From assembly GCF_030766825.1 (NCBI RefSeq), contig NZ_JASFDV010000064.1:1-42373 (forward strand): 42,373 nucleotides of DNA, written 5' to 3'. A model generated the notes under the pieces. It saw only the letters and a program-made list of their open reading frames with translations, searched no databases and was not told the DNA's origin. The stretch's first letter is position 1. Every line of letters begins with the position of its first letter. The translations under genes and the position numbers were made by a program. Positions 6,934 through 15,384 of the stretch are shown piece by piece. The stretch comes from Nocardiopsis sp. CC223A. Its GTDB lineage: Bacteria; Actinomycetota; Actinomycetes; Streptosporangiales; Streptosporangiaceae.

Positions 6934-8499
6934 CTAGTGGAAGAAGTGCCGGGTGCCGGTCAGGTACATGGTGACCCCGGCCGCCTTGGCGGCCGCGATG
7001 ACCTCCTCGTCGCGGACCGAGCCGCCGGGCTGCACGACCGCGCGCACCCCGGCCTCGGTGAGGATCTCCAGACCGTCGGGGAAGGGGAAGAACGCGTCGC
7101 TGGCCGCGACCGACCCCGCCACCCGCGCTCCGGCCCGGGACACCGCCAGGCGCGCGGAGTCGACCCGGTTGACCTGGCCCATGCCGACGCCGACGGTGGC
7201 GCCGTCGGTGGCGAGCAGGATGGCGTTGGACTTGACCGCGCGCACCGCGCGCCAGGCGAAGACCAGGTCGGCCAGGGTCGCCTCGTCGGCGGGCTCGCCG
7301 GTGGCCAGGGTCCAGCCGGCCGGGTCGTCGCCCGGGGCGTCGATGCGGTCGACCGACTGGGCGAGCAGGCCGCCGCTGATCTGCCGGGTCTCCACCGCGG
7401 GGCCGGTGGCCGCCCCGACCTTGAGCAGGCGGATGTTCTTCTTGCGGGTGAGGATGTCCAGGGCGGCGGGCTCGAACCCGGGGGCGGCCACGACCTCGGT
7501 GAAGATCTCCGAGACCTGCGCGGCCAGTTCCTCGCCCACCGGGCGGTTGGTGGCGATGACCCCGCCGAACGCCGACACCGGGTCGGCGGCGTGCGCCTTG
7601 CGGTGGGCCTCGGCGTTGTCGGCGCCCACGGCGATGCCGCACGGGTTGGCGTGCTTGATGATGGCGACGCAGGGGTCGTCGAAGTCGTGGGCGGCGCGCA
7701 CGGCGGCGTCGGTGTCCACGTAGTTGTTGAACGACATGGCCTTGCCGTGCAGCTGCTCGGCACCGGCCAGGCCGTGCTCGGGCACGCCCGCCGGAACGTA
7801 CAGGGCGGCGTCCTGGTGCGGGTTCTCCCCGTAGCGCAGGACGGCCTTGCGGGTGTGGACGGCGGCGCGGAAGTCCGGCCAGGAGGTCCGGGCGGCCTCG
7901 GCGTCGGGGGCGTAGGTGTCGGAGAACCACCCGGCGACGGCCGCGTCGTAGGCGGCGGTGTGCTGGAACGCCAGCCCGGCCAGGCGCTTGCGCTGCTCCA
8001 GGGTGAACCCGCCGCCGTGGACCGCCTCCAGGACGGAGCCGTAGGACGCGGGGTCGACGACGATGGCGACGCTGGAGTGGTTCTTGGCGGAGGCGCGCAC
8101 CATCGCGGGGCCGCCGATGTCGATCTGCTCGACGCACTCCGCCTCGGAGGCGCCCGAGGCGACGGTCTCGCGGAACGGGTAGAGGTTGACCACGACCAGG
8201 TCGAAGGGGGCGATGCCCAGGTCCTCGATCTGGGACACGTGGTCGGGGTTGTTCTGGTCGGCGAGGAGTCCGGCGTGCACGGACGGGTGGAGGGTCTTGA
8301 CGCGGCCGCCCATGATCTCGGGGAAGCCGGTGACGTCCTCGACACGGGTGACGGGGACGCCCGCGTCGCTCAGCCGCGCGGCGGTGGAGCCGGTGGAGAC
8401 GATCTCCACCCCGGCCGCGGCCAGGCCCGCGCCCAGCGCCTCCAGACCGGTCTTGTCGTACACGCTGATCAACGCACGCCGGATGGCCTGCTGGGTCAC
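6934..8499 (-). CDS. purH: AICAR transformylase / IMP cyclohydrolase
   Basis: Carries out the last two steps of de novo IMP synthesis, using 10-formyl-THF. 521 residues, the usual size. The N-terminal IMP cyclohydrolase domain (about 1-200) shows RRALISVYDKTGLEAL, the STGSTAARLSDAGVPV segment and KTLHPSVHAGLLA. The C-terminal transformylase domain carries the Lys-His catalytic pair in IIKHANPCGIAVG and ends in AAAKAAGVTMYLTGTRHFFH. The start is a GTG at 8499 that overlaps the purN stop by four bases (GTGA), a sign of translational coupling. Confidence 0.98.
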   Translation of the reverse strand: MTQQAIRRALISVYDKTGLEALGAGLAAAGVEIVSTGSTAARLSDAGVPVTRVEDVTGFPEIMGGRVKTLHPSVHAGLLADQNNPDHVSQIEDLGIAPFDLVVVNLYPFRETVASGASEAECVEQIDIGGPAMVRASAKNHSSVAIVVDPASYGSVLEAVHGGGFTLEQRKRLAGLAFQHTAAYDAAVAGWFSDTYAPDAEAARTSWPDFRAAVHTRKAVLRYGENPHQDAALYVPAGVPEHGLAGAEQLHGKAMSFNNYVDTDAAVRAAHDFDDPCVAIIKHANPCGIAVGADNAEAHRKAHAADPVSAFGGVIATNRPVGEELAAQVSEIFTEVVAAPGFEPAALDILTRKKNIRLLKVGAATGPAVETRQISGGLLAQSVDRIDAPGDDPAGWTLATGEPADEATLADLVFAWRAVRAVKSNAILLATDGATVGVGMGQVNRVDSARLAVSRAGARVAGSVAASDAFFPFPDGLEILTEAGVRAVVQPGGSVRDEEVIAAAKAAGVTMYLTGTRHFFH

Positions 8500-9164
8500 C
8501 GGTCCTCCTTCGGTTCGGTCGCCTCCGCGACGCTCTGCTCGGTACGGTCGGCCCGGCCGAACCGCACCTTCCTGCCGTCGATGGTCCAGCCCTCGCGGGA
8601 CAGGCGGCCGACCGTGTCGACCAGCATGCGCCGCTCCACGGCCTTGATGCGCTCGTGGAGGCTGGACTCGTCATCGTCGTCCTCGACGGGGACCGCCACC
8701 TGGTCGATGATCGGCCCGGAGTCGACGCCCTCGTCGAGGAAGTGGATGGTGGTGCCGGTGATGCGGACACCGTGGGCGAGCGCGTCACGCACCGCGTGAG
8801 CGCCGGGGAAGGAGGGCAGGAGCGCCGGGTGGATGTTCACGGCGGCGTGCTCGCCGACGACCTCGGGCCCGAGGATGCGCATGAACCCGGCGGAGACCAC
8901 CAGGTCGGGGCGGTACTCCCCGATGCGTTCGGCGAGGTCGGCGTTCCAGCGGGCGCGGTCGGCGTAGTCGCGGAAGGGGACGGTGAACACGGGCACGCCG
9001 GCCTCGTGGGCCAGTTCGATGCCCCGGGTCCCCTCGCGGTCGGCACCGACGGCGACGATCTCGGCCCCGTAGGCCGGGTCCTTCGCCGCGTCCAGGAGGG
9101 CGGCCATGTTGCTGCCCGTACCCGATATGAGTACCACCACTCGCGCGGACAATGCTTCTCCCAT
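8496..9164 (-). CDS. purN: Phosphoribosylglycinamide formyltransferase
   Basis: Transfers the formyl group of 10-formyl-THF to GAR, the third step of purine synthesis. Seen: the substrate loop VVLISGTGSNMAALLDA (about residues 9-25), the catalytic Asn-His in VNIHPALLPSFPGAHA and the Asp in FLDEGVDSGPIIDQ. The C-terminal tail (about 185-222) is slightly longer than in the E. coli enzyme. The ATG at 9164 has a poor ribosome site. A TTG at 9152, 5 bases after GGGAG, would give a start SARVVVLISG that fits the family better, so the true start may be 9152. First gene of the operon. Confidence 0.95.
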   Translation of the reverse strand: MGEALSARVVVLISGTGSNMAALLDAAKDPAYGAEIVAVGADREGTRGIELAHEAGVPVFTVPFRDYADRARWNADLAERIGEYRPDLVVSAGFMRILGPEVVGEHAAVNIHPALLPSFPGAHAVRDALAHGVRITGTTIHFLDEGVDSGPIIDQVAVPVEDDDDESSLHERIKAVERRMLVDTVGRLSREGWTIDGRKVRFGRADRTEQSVAEATEPKEDR

Positions 9165-9470
9165 GTACTAGAGAACGGTGCGGGAGTCCTCTCCCGTACT
9201 CCGGGGGCACCGGGGGACGGCGCAGCATCCGGAAAACGCGTACGCCCGGTACAGATCCCGGGCCTGGGCCGTGCGAGGGCCCGTCCGCACCGACACCCTA
9301 TCGGGCCGGGTAGCGTCGGACCCACGAGAGGTGTCCTTGGGAGCGGCGTGTGACGTGGACCTCCGACCGGCCCCGACCCGTCCGGGCGTCGGCGGCGGCC
9401 GATACCCTCCGCTTCAAGGCGCAGTGTGACGCGGGCCCCCGTCGGGGGTGCCCCTCGAAGGAGTGGAACC
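9165..9470. other. Divergent intergenic region purN / DUF4190-like gene
   Basis: 306 bases without a supported gene. It must hold the purN operon promoter. TACCCT at 9403-9408 is a possible -10 box for the plus-strand gene. No riboswitch or PurR-type repeat is recognised. Confidence 0.4.
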
Positions 9471-9863
9471 TTGACCGACAATCGCCCGGAGCCGCTTTCC
9501 GAGGACGACCGCCCCGGCTTCGAACGTGGTGGGCTGTGGGGCCTGATCTTCGGGGTGGCCGGGTTGTTCCTGCCGCCCTACGGCGGGGTGCTGTCCGCGT
9601 TCGGCCTGGTCCAGGGCATCCAGGCGCGGCGGGCCGCCCGGCGCAACCGCTCCCAGGCCCCGATGGCGCTGGCCAGCATGGCGGTGGGTGTGGCGGGGAT
9701 CGTGGTGTCCGTCGCGATGATCGCGGTCTCGGTGGTGTTCAACGACCAGTTGATCCGGTACCGGGACTGCTCGGCGCGGGCGCACACGGTCTCCACCCAG
9801 CAGGCGTGCGAGGAGGAGTGGATCTCCGGGACCGAGCTGCCCTCGTGGGTGACCGGGGCCTGA
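9471..9863 (+). CDS. Small membrane protein, DUF4190-like
   Basis: 130 residues from a TTG start at 9471, chosen because AAGGAG (9458-9463) is 7 bases upstream. After a short acidic head come two hydrophobic segments: GLWGLIFGVAGLFLPPYGG (about residues 22-40) and MALASMAVGVAGIVVSVAMI (about 66-92). Between them lies QGIQARRAARRN, the arrangement seen in DUF4190 proteins. The C-terminal 30 residues are outside the hydrophobic part and contain two cysteines. The function of the family is unknown. It stands alone, followed by a strong terminator. Confidence 0.7.
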   Translation: MTDNRPEPLSEDDRPGFERGGLWGLIFGVAGLFLPPYGGVLSAFGLVQGIQARRAARRNRSQAPMALASMAVGVAGIVVSVAMIAVSVVFNDQLIRYRDCSARAHTVSTQQACEEEWISGTELPSWVTGA

Positions 9864-9889
9864 GCACGGTCCAGCGGTAGGGAAGGTCC

Positions 9890-9939
9890 CGGAGGGGGCG
9901 GCGGACAGGGGTCCGCCGCCCCCTCCGGCGTTCTTTTCC
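9890..9939 (+). terminator. Strong intrinsic terminator
   Basis: A perfect 17-bp stem (9890-9906 / 9913-9929), 6-base loop, then CGTTCTTTTC. It isolates the polysaccharide operon from the gene before it. Confidence 0.88.
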
Positions 9940-9998
9940 GGTCACTTTTCCCTGGGGAAACGGACCTTTCCCCAACCGGCGCGCACGCCCCAAGGGAC

Positions 9999-10030
9999 TA
10001 CACTTAGTATCCAATCGTTCACTAAAAGTG
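9999..10030 (+). promoter_or_regulatory. Candidate promoter/operator of the polysaccharide operon
   Basis: TACACTTAGT (9999-10008) fits a TANNNT -10 box. The inverse form ACTAAAAGTG (10021-10030) follows, making an imperfect inverted pair. Similar TACWYTYAGT boxes stand before four other polysaccharide-related genes in the window. It lies 49 bases before the first start codon. Confidence 0.5.
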
Positions 10031-10057
10031 TTGCCAGATAGACACGGAAAGGTCTCG

Positions 10058-11827
10058 ATGGACACCGTCGTCCCCGGATCCCCCGGACCGGAACTCAAGG
10101 AGTACACCGCCCTGCTCCGCCGCCGCTGGCGGGTGGTGGCCGCCGGGGTGTTCGGCGGCGCGGCCCTGGCGCTGGCCGGTGTGCTCGCGGTCCCCGCCTC
10201 CTACACCTCCACGGCCGCCGTCCAGGTGCTGCCGACCGGGATGGCCGAGTTCACCGGGGAGCGGTCCGGCCGCCTGGCGGGTGATGTGAACCTCGACACG
10301 GAGGCGCAGGTGCTGCGTTCGGAGGAGGTGTCCGCCGCCGCGGCCGCGCTGGTCACCGACGCCACCGGAGCCCCCGCCACCGCGGCAGACCTGCGCGAGA
10401 ACGTCGACGTCACCGTCCCCCCCAACAGCAACGTGCTGGAGATCCACTACACCGCGGGCTCCCCCGAGGCCGCCCGCGTCGGCGCCGCCGCCTACTCCGA
10501 GGCCTACCTCGGCCGGCGGGCGGAACGGGTGGACGGCCTCATCGGCGCCCACCTGGAGGCGCTGGGCGGCGAGCGCGAACGCCTGGAGGAGGAGTTGGGC
10601 CGGGTGATCGGTGCGGCGGGGGCCGCCGACCCCCGCGCCGAGGCGCTGCGCCAGGACATCACCTCCGTGAGCGGCGACGTCGCCCCGCTGACCGCGCTGC
10701 GCGAGACCGTCGAGGCCGGGCGGACCATCACCCCCGCGGACCTGCCCGAGCAGGCCTCCTCCCCCAACCCGCCGCTGTGGCTGGCCGCGGGCACCGCCCT
10801 GGGCCTGCTGGCCGGGCTGGGAGCGGCCGTGCTCCGCGACCGCACCGACCGGCGCCTGCACGACGTCGAGGAGACCGAGCGCCTGGGCGGCCTGCCGGTC
10901 CTGCTCGACCTGTCCTCGTGCCGACCCGAACGCGGCGGACGCACCCCGGGGCTGCTGGACGCGGACCGGGCGGAGGGCCAGCGGGTCCAGTCCCTGGTCC
11001 ACCTGATCCGCGCCCGCGCCGCCGGGGACACCGCGCCGACCCCGCTCGCCGAGGTCGGCGAGGACGGACTGGCGCCGGGAGAGGAGGGCCCGCGCGCGGG
11101 CCGCGTGCTCGTGGTCGCGGCCACCACTCCCGGCCGCTCCGGCACCGCCGCGGCCGTGAACGTGGCGGCGGCCCTGGCCCGGACGGGTTCGGAGACACTG
11201 CTGGTCTGCGCCGACCCGCGGTCGGACACCGTGGGCGAGCTGCTGGGCCTGCCCGAGGGCCCCGGGCTGGCCGAGGCGCTGGTGGACGGCGAGGACCCGT
11301 CCGGACTGGAGGTGCGCCCCGAGGCCGCGCCGCGGCTGCGGGTGCTGCGGCACGGGCGGCCGGGGGCGGCGGCGCCGGTGCAGGACACCGCGATGGCGGA
11401 CCTGCTGGGGCTGCTGCGCGAGCACGCCGACCACGTGGTGGTGGCGGTCTCGCCGCCGAGCGAGCGCGCCGACGTCCACGCCGTGGCCGGGGCGGCCGAC
11501 CTCCTGCTGCCCGTCGTCGAGTTGGGCCGCACCCCGCGTGCCGGGCTGGTCGAGCTGACGGCCGTCGCCGACCGGTTCTCCGTGGACGCCCCGGGCGTGA
11601 TCGTGCTGCCCCGCCAGCCGCTGCCGGGCCCGCTGCCCGAGCCGGCCCCGGCGGACACGGACCGGGGCGCGGAACAGGATGACGCCGGACGGGACGGCAC
11701 CGGGCGGTCCACGTCCGGAGCCGTCCGGGTGGACGAGCCCCCGCAGTCCCCCGAGACGCCGGAGGAGGGGACCGAGGACGAGGAGACCGTCGTCGTGCCC
11801 GCCGACTCCGCCGGGGCCCGGCGCTGA
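10058..11827 (+). CDS. Polysaccharide chain-length determinant (Wzz-type) fused to a degenerate BY-kinase-like domain
   Basis: 589 residues from ATG 10058, with GAAAGG upstream. Residues about 8-48 hold a basic stretch and a first membrane helix (VVAAGVFGGAALALAGVLAV). A periplasmic-type region with helical heptads follows, then a second helix (about 230-254, PPLWLAAGTALGLLAGLGAAVL), the Wzz/YveK topology. From about 345 on, VLVVAATTPGRSGTAAAVNVAAALA aligns with the Walker A region of bacterial tyrosine kinases (CpsD/YwqD), but the GKT/S lysine is missing. VVVAVSPPSERAD replaces the usual VIIDTPP. The tail is acidic and lacks a tyrosine cluster. It probably controls chain length without kinase activity. 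First gene of the operon; its stop overlaps the next start by one base. Confidence 0.82.
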   Translation: MDTVVPGSPGPELKEYTALLRRRWRVVAAGVFGGAALALAGVLAVPASYTSTAAVQVLPTGMAEFTGERSGRLAGDVNLDTEAQVLRSEEVSAAAAALVTDATGAPATAADLRENVDVTVPPNSNVLEIHYTAGSPEAARVGAAAYSEAYLGRRAERVDGLIGAHLEALGGERERLEEELGRVIGAAGAADPRAEALRQDITSVSGDVAPLTALRETVEAGRTITPADLPEQASSPNPPLWLAAGTALGLLAGLGAAVLRDRTDRRLHDVEETERLGGLPVLLDLSSCRPERGGRTPGLLDADRAEGQRVQSLVHLIRARAAGDTAPTPLAEVGEDGLAPGEEGPRAGRVLVVAATTPGRSGTAAAVNVAAALARTGSETLLVCADPRSDTVGELLGLPEGPGLAEALVDGEDPSGLEVRPEAAPRLRVLRHGRPGAAAPVQDTAMADLLGLLREHADHVVVAVSPPSERADVHAVAGAADLLLPVVELGRTPRAGLVELTAVADRFSVDAPGVIVLPRQPLPGPLPEPAPADTDRGAEQDDAGRDGTGRSTSGAVRVDEPPQSPETPEEGTEDEETVVVPADSAGARR

Positions 11828-13224
11828 TGGCGCGGGTCCCCTCGGCGACCGGGGCCGGTGCGGCCGCGTTCACCCCCCTCGCCCAGGGGCCGCCGGCCGC
11901 GACCGGGCGCCCGCTGCTGTGGCTGCTGGCCGGGTACCCGCTGTGGTGGGCGCTCGGTCTGGGCCAGTTCGCCTACTGGGTGTTCGCCGTCCCGATGGCC
12001 CTGGAGCTGGTGCGCCGCCACCGGACCGTCGGCCTGCGCGTCCCCCCGGCCTTCTGGCTGTGGGCGCTGTTCCTGGTGTGGTCGGTGCTGGGCCTGGCCC
12101 TGGTCCCGATGGACATGCCGGGCACCGTCCCGGGCAGCGGCGGCTACGGCGGGGCCCTGCTGCGGGTCGCCAACTACGCGGTGCTCACGGTGCTGCTGCT
12201 GTACGTCGGCAACCTCACCGAGCGCGAGCTGCCCACCCGCGCCGTGGTGGCGGCGCTCACCGTGCTGGGCCTGACCACGATCGCGGGCGGGTACCTGGGG
12301 ATGCTGGCGCCCCGGTTCGAGTTCACCGCCCCGCTGGAGTACCTGCTGCCCGGCGGGCTGGCCGCCGACCCCTTCATGCGAACCCTGATCCATCCGGCGT
12401 CCGCGCAGGTCATGGACATCTTCGGCTACGACTCGGCGCGCCCCAAGGCGCCGTGGGAGTACACCAACGTGTGGGGGTACATGATGTCCCTGCTGCTGGT
12501 GTGGGCCGCCGTCCTCCTGCTCGACCGCCGGAGCGCACCGCTGTGGGTGCGTTGGGGGACGCCGGTGGCCATGGTGCTGTCGGTCGTACCGATCGTGCAC
12601 TCGCTCAACCGGGCGCTGTGGGCGGGACTGGCGCTGTCGCTGCTCTACGCCGGGTTCGTCGCGCTGCGCCGGGGCCGGGTGCTGCCGGTGGCGGTCTGCG
12701 CGCTGGCGGCGGTGCTGGCCCTGGGGGTGTTGGCGCTGTCGCCGCTGGCCGACGTGGTGCGGGCGCGGGCCGACGCCCCGCACAGCGACGACGGCCGGGC
12801 CGCGACCAACGCGGCGTCGGTGGCCGCGGCCGACCTGTCCCCGGTGCTGGGCTGGGGCACCACCCGGGAGACCCTGGGCAGCTCCGACTCCATCGCGATC
12901 GGCCCCTCGGCCGGGTGCCCCGGTTGCGGGCACCACGTGATCGGCAACGCGGGCCAGCTGTGGATGACGCTGATCGCGAGCGGTTGGGTGGGCACGGCCC
13001 TGTTCCTGGGCTTCTTCGCCGCGGTGGCCTGGCGGTACCGGTCCGCGGCGACGACCGCGGGCCAGGGCGCCCTGCTCACCGTGCTGCTGCTGTTCTGGTA
13101 CATGTTCTTCTACGTCGCGCTCATGTCTCCGCTGGCCGTGACCATGGTGGCCGTCGCCCTGCTGTGGCGGGACGAGGAGCCCCTGCTCCGCCGCGGGACC
13201 GCGCACGGGCGGGGGTCCCGGTGA
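11827..13224 (+). CDS. Wzy-like polysaccharide polymerase / O-antigen ligase-like membrane protein
   Basis: 465 residues with roughly ten to twelve hydrophobic segments, for example LLWLLAGYPLWWALGLGQFA near the N-terminus, VAMVLSVVPIVHSLNRALWAGLALSLLYAG in the middle and LLTVLLLFWYMFFYVALMSP near the end. A large extracytoplasmic loop (about residues 300-380) contains the VVRARADAPHSDDGRAATNAASV segment, resembling the polymerase loop of the Wzy/WaaL group. Members join lipid-linked repeat units outside the membrane. Sequence conservation in this group is low, so the call rests on topology, the SLNRALW motif and position between the Wzz-type gene and other polysaccharide genes. The next gene overlaps by four bases. 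Confidence 0.75.
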   Translation: MARVPSATGAGAAAFTPLAQGPPAATGRPLLWLLAGYPLWWALGLGQFAYWVFAVPMALELVRRHRTVGLRVPPAFWLWALFLVWSVLGLALVPMDMPGTVPGSGGYGGALLRVANYAVLTVLLLYVGNLTERELPTRAVVAALTVLGLTTIAGGYLGMLAPRFEFTAPLEYLLPGGLAADPFMRTLIHPASAQVMDIFGYDSARPKAPWEYTNVWGYMMSLLLVWAAVLLLDRRSAPLWVRWGTPVAMVLSVVPIVHSLNRALWAGLALSLLYAGFVALRRGRVLPVAVCALAAVLALGVLALSPLADVVRARADAPHSDDGRAATNAASVAAADLSPVLGWGTTRETLGSSDSIAIGPSAGCPGCGHHVIGNAGQLWMTLIASGWVGTALFLGFFAAVAWRYRSAATTAGQGALLTVLLLFWYMFFYVALMSPLAVTMVAVALLWRDEEPLLRRGTAHGRGSR

Positions 13225-14438
13225 ACGGTGAGACGACCTATCTGACCGACCTCGCGGCCGTACTGTGGCCGTGCGGCGGACTGCTCGGCCACGGCGACGG
13301 CACCGCGCACGGCCGGGGCCGCGGCAACCAGTACCTGCCGGTGCCCAACGCCTACGACCCGCGGGTGATCCTGCCCGCGCACAACCGGTCGGCGGCCACC
13401 CGGGGCATCGCGTCCTTCTCCCAGGGGCATTCGTTCCGGGAAAAGCTGCGCCGGCTGCTGCTGACCGGCGCGTTCGCCACCGGGATCGCCCCGCTGCTGC
13501 TGCGCGACCGCCTGTACGTGGGCGCCGGGCCGGGCATCGAGCACGCGCTGGCCGCCGCGCTGGACCGCGAGCTGGCCATCGCCATCCACGTGGGGCCGCC
13601 GCGGGCCAACCGCAAACCCGTCCTGCTGCTGCTCACCCCGGGCGGACGCACCATCGGCTACGCGAAGGTCGCCGTCAACGACCTGACCGGGCGGCTGGTG
13701 GTGGCCGAGGCGCGGGCGCTGCGCCTGCTCGCCGACTCCCGGCTGCGCGACGTCACCGTGCCGCGCCTGATGTACCGGGGCGAGTGGAACGGCCGACCGC
13801 TGCTGGTGCAGGAGGCGCTGCCGGTCGGCGACCAGACCGACCGGCCCACCCGCCGCCAACTGCTGCGCTGCGTCTCCCAGATCACCTCGCTGGTGGAGGT
13901 GCGGCGGCGGCGTCTGTCGGAGAGCGCCTACCGGCGCGCCCTGGAGGAGCGGATCGTCGGCCTGGGCGCCCGCCCGGAGGCGGGTCCGCTGATGGCGGCG
14001 CTGTACGGCCTGCCCGATGTGGTGCTGCCCTTCGGGGCCTGGCACGGCGACCTGACCCGGTGGAACATCGCCGGGACCGCGCGGCGGTCGTTCGTGTGGG
14101 ACTGGGAACGGCTGTCGCTGGACGCGCCCGCCGGGTTCGACGCCCTGCACTACGACCTGAACGAGTGCGTGCAGGCCGGCGTGCACCCCGGGGTGCACCG
14201 GTGGCTGGAGAGCGGGGCCCGGCTGCTGCGCGACCCGCTGATGACCGAACTGGGACTGGCCCCGCACACCGTGTCCACGGTGATGGCCCTGTACCTGATC
14301 GACCTGGCCACCCGCTATCTGCACGACCGCCAGGACGAGATCGGCGTCCACCTGGCCGCGGTGGACGACTGGCTGCTGCCCGCGCTGGAGGGGCTCCAGG
14401 AGCGGGCGGCTCACGAGGCCGCCCGTGCGAGGGACTGA
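13221..14438 (+). CDS. APH/choline-kinase-fold phosphotransferase in the polysaccharide operon
   Basis: 405 residues from GTG 13221, which overlaps the previous stop (GTGA). The C-terminal half has the hallmark catalytic motif HGDLTRWN (His275, Asp277, Asn282) and the metal-binding FVWDWERL (Asp294), typical of the aminoglycoside phosphotransferase / choline kinase fold. IGYAKVAVNDLTGRLVVAEA (about 150-170) carries the probable ATP-binding lysine and glutamate, and LLVQEALPV resembles the hinge. The N-terminal 100 residues match nothing I recognise. Position inside the operon suggests it phosphorylates a sugar, lipid or glycan intermediate; no substrate can be read from the sequence. Confidence 0.72.
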   Translation: MNGETTYLTDLAAVLWPCGGLLGHGDGTAHGRGRGNQYLPVPNAYDPRVILPAHNRSAATRGIASFSQGHSFREKLRRLLLTGAFATGIAPLLLRDRLYVGAGPGIEHALAAALDRELAIAIHVGPPRANRKPVLLLLTPGGRTIGYAKVAVNDLTGRLVVAEARALRLLADSRLRDVTVPRLMYRGEWNGRPLLVQEALPVGDQTDRPTRRQLLRCVSQITSLVEVRRRRLSESAYRRALEERIVGLGARPEAGPLMAALYGLPDVVLPFGAWHGDLTRWNIAGTARRSFVWDWERLSLDAPAGFDALHYDLNECVQAGVHPGVHRWLESGARLLRDPLMTELGLAPHTVSTVMALYLIDLATRYLHDRQDEIGVHLAAVDDWLLPALEGLQERAAHEAARARD

Positions 14439-14514
14439 GGCGGCCGCCGCTCCGGCCGCCCACCGCCCCGCGCTTGTCCCTGCCCGATCGACCCCGGAAA
14501 CGACGAGGTACGTG

Positions 14515-15384
14515 ATGCCACGGCGCACCGCAACCCTGCCCCGACGACTGGCCGCTCCGGTTCGGCGGGCGGTGCTACCGCTCGTCGACGCCTGGGGGGC
14601 GGTCACCGCGCCGGCCCGGGCCCTGCCCGACTTCCTCGTCTGCGGAGCGCAGCGCAGCGGGACGACGTCGCTGTTCAAGTCCCTGTGCCAGAACCCGGCG
14701 GCCACCGGTCCGGTGCTGCGCAAGGGGGTGCACTACTTCGACACCGGCTACCACCGCGGGATGTCCTGGTACCGGTCGCACTTCCCGCTGCGGGCGTCGT
14801 TGCGGGGACGGCCGCCGCTGCGGGCGTTCGAGTCCAGCCCCTACTACCTGTTCCACCCGATGGCGGCCGAGCGCATCTCCCGGGACCTGCCGTGGGCGCG
14901 GGTGGTGGTGATCCTGCGCGACCCGGTGGAGCGGGCGTACTCGGCGCACGCGCACGAGACCGCGCGCGGGTTCGAGACCGAGCCGTTCGCGCGCGCGGTG
15001 GAGCTGGAGGAGTCCCGGCTGGCCGGTGAGGAGGAGAAACTGGTCGCCGACCCGGGGTACGTGTCCCGCTCCCACCAGCACTACGGGTACATCGCCCGCG
15101 GCCACTACGCGGACCAGCTGGAGCGGATGGAGAAGCACCTGGGCCGGGACCGGATGTACGTGGCGGACTACGCCGAGCTGTTCGACGGGACCACCCGGGA
15201 GCTGCGGCGGATCGAGGACTTCCTGGGACTGCCGCCGGGACCGGACCGGGTGCCGGGGCGGCACAACGCGCGTGAGCGGACGGTGATGCCCGAGGGGCTG
15301 CGTGCCGAGCTGGCGGCCCGGTTCGCCGAGAGCGACCGGCGGCTGGCCCGGTGGTGGGGGCGGACCCCGTCGTGGTGCGCATGA
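14515..15384 (+). CDS. PAPS-dependent sulfotransferase (carbohydrate type), first copy
   Basis: 289 residues. The 5'-phosphosulfate loop DFLVCGAQRSGTTSLFKSL begins near residue 38, with the Arg-Ser-Gly-Thr-Thr core. The 3'-phosphate motif VVVILRDPVERAYSAHAHE lies about residues 130-148. HNARERTVM and the basic C-terminus also fit this group, which resembles heparan-type and StaL-type sulfotransferases. It should move sulfate from PAPS to a hydroxyl or amino group of a glycan. ATG 14515 is chosen; an in-frame GTG at 14425 inside the upstream gene would add 30 Ala/Pro-rich residues. The stop overlaps the flippase start (ATGA), so polymer assembly and sulfation are probably translated together. 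Confidence 0.88.
   Translation: MPRRTATLPRRLAAPVRRAVLPLVDAWGAVTAPARALPDFLVCGAQRSGTTSLFKSLCQNPAATGPVLRKGVHYFDTGYHRGMSWYRSHFPLRASLRGRPPLRAFESSPYYLFHPMAAERISRDLPWARVVVILRDPVERAYSAHAHETARGFETEPFARAVELEESRLAGEEEKLVADPGYVSRSHQHYGYIARGHYADQLERMEKHLGRDRMYVADYAELFDGTTRELRRIEDFLGLPPGPDRVPGRHNARERTVMPEGLRAELAARFAESDRRLARWWGRTPSWCA

Noticed and set aside
13110..14723. 537-codon minus-strand open frame across the kinase gene
   Set aside because: Low-complexity Gln/Gly/His/Arg composition and full overlap with two genes that have clear motifs.
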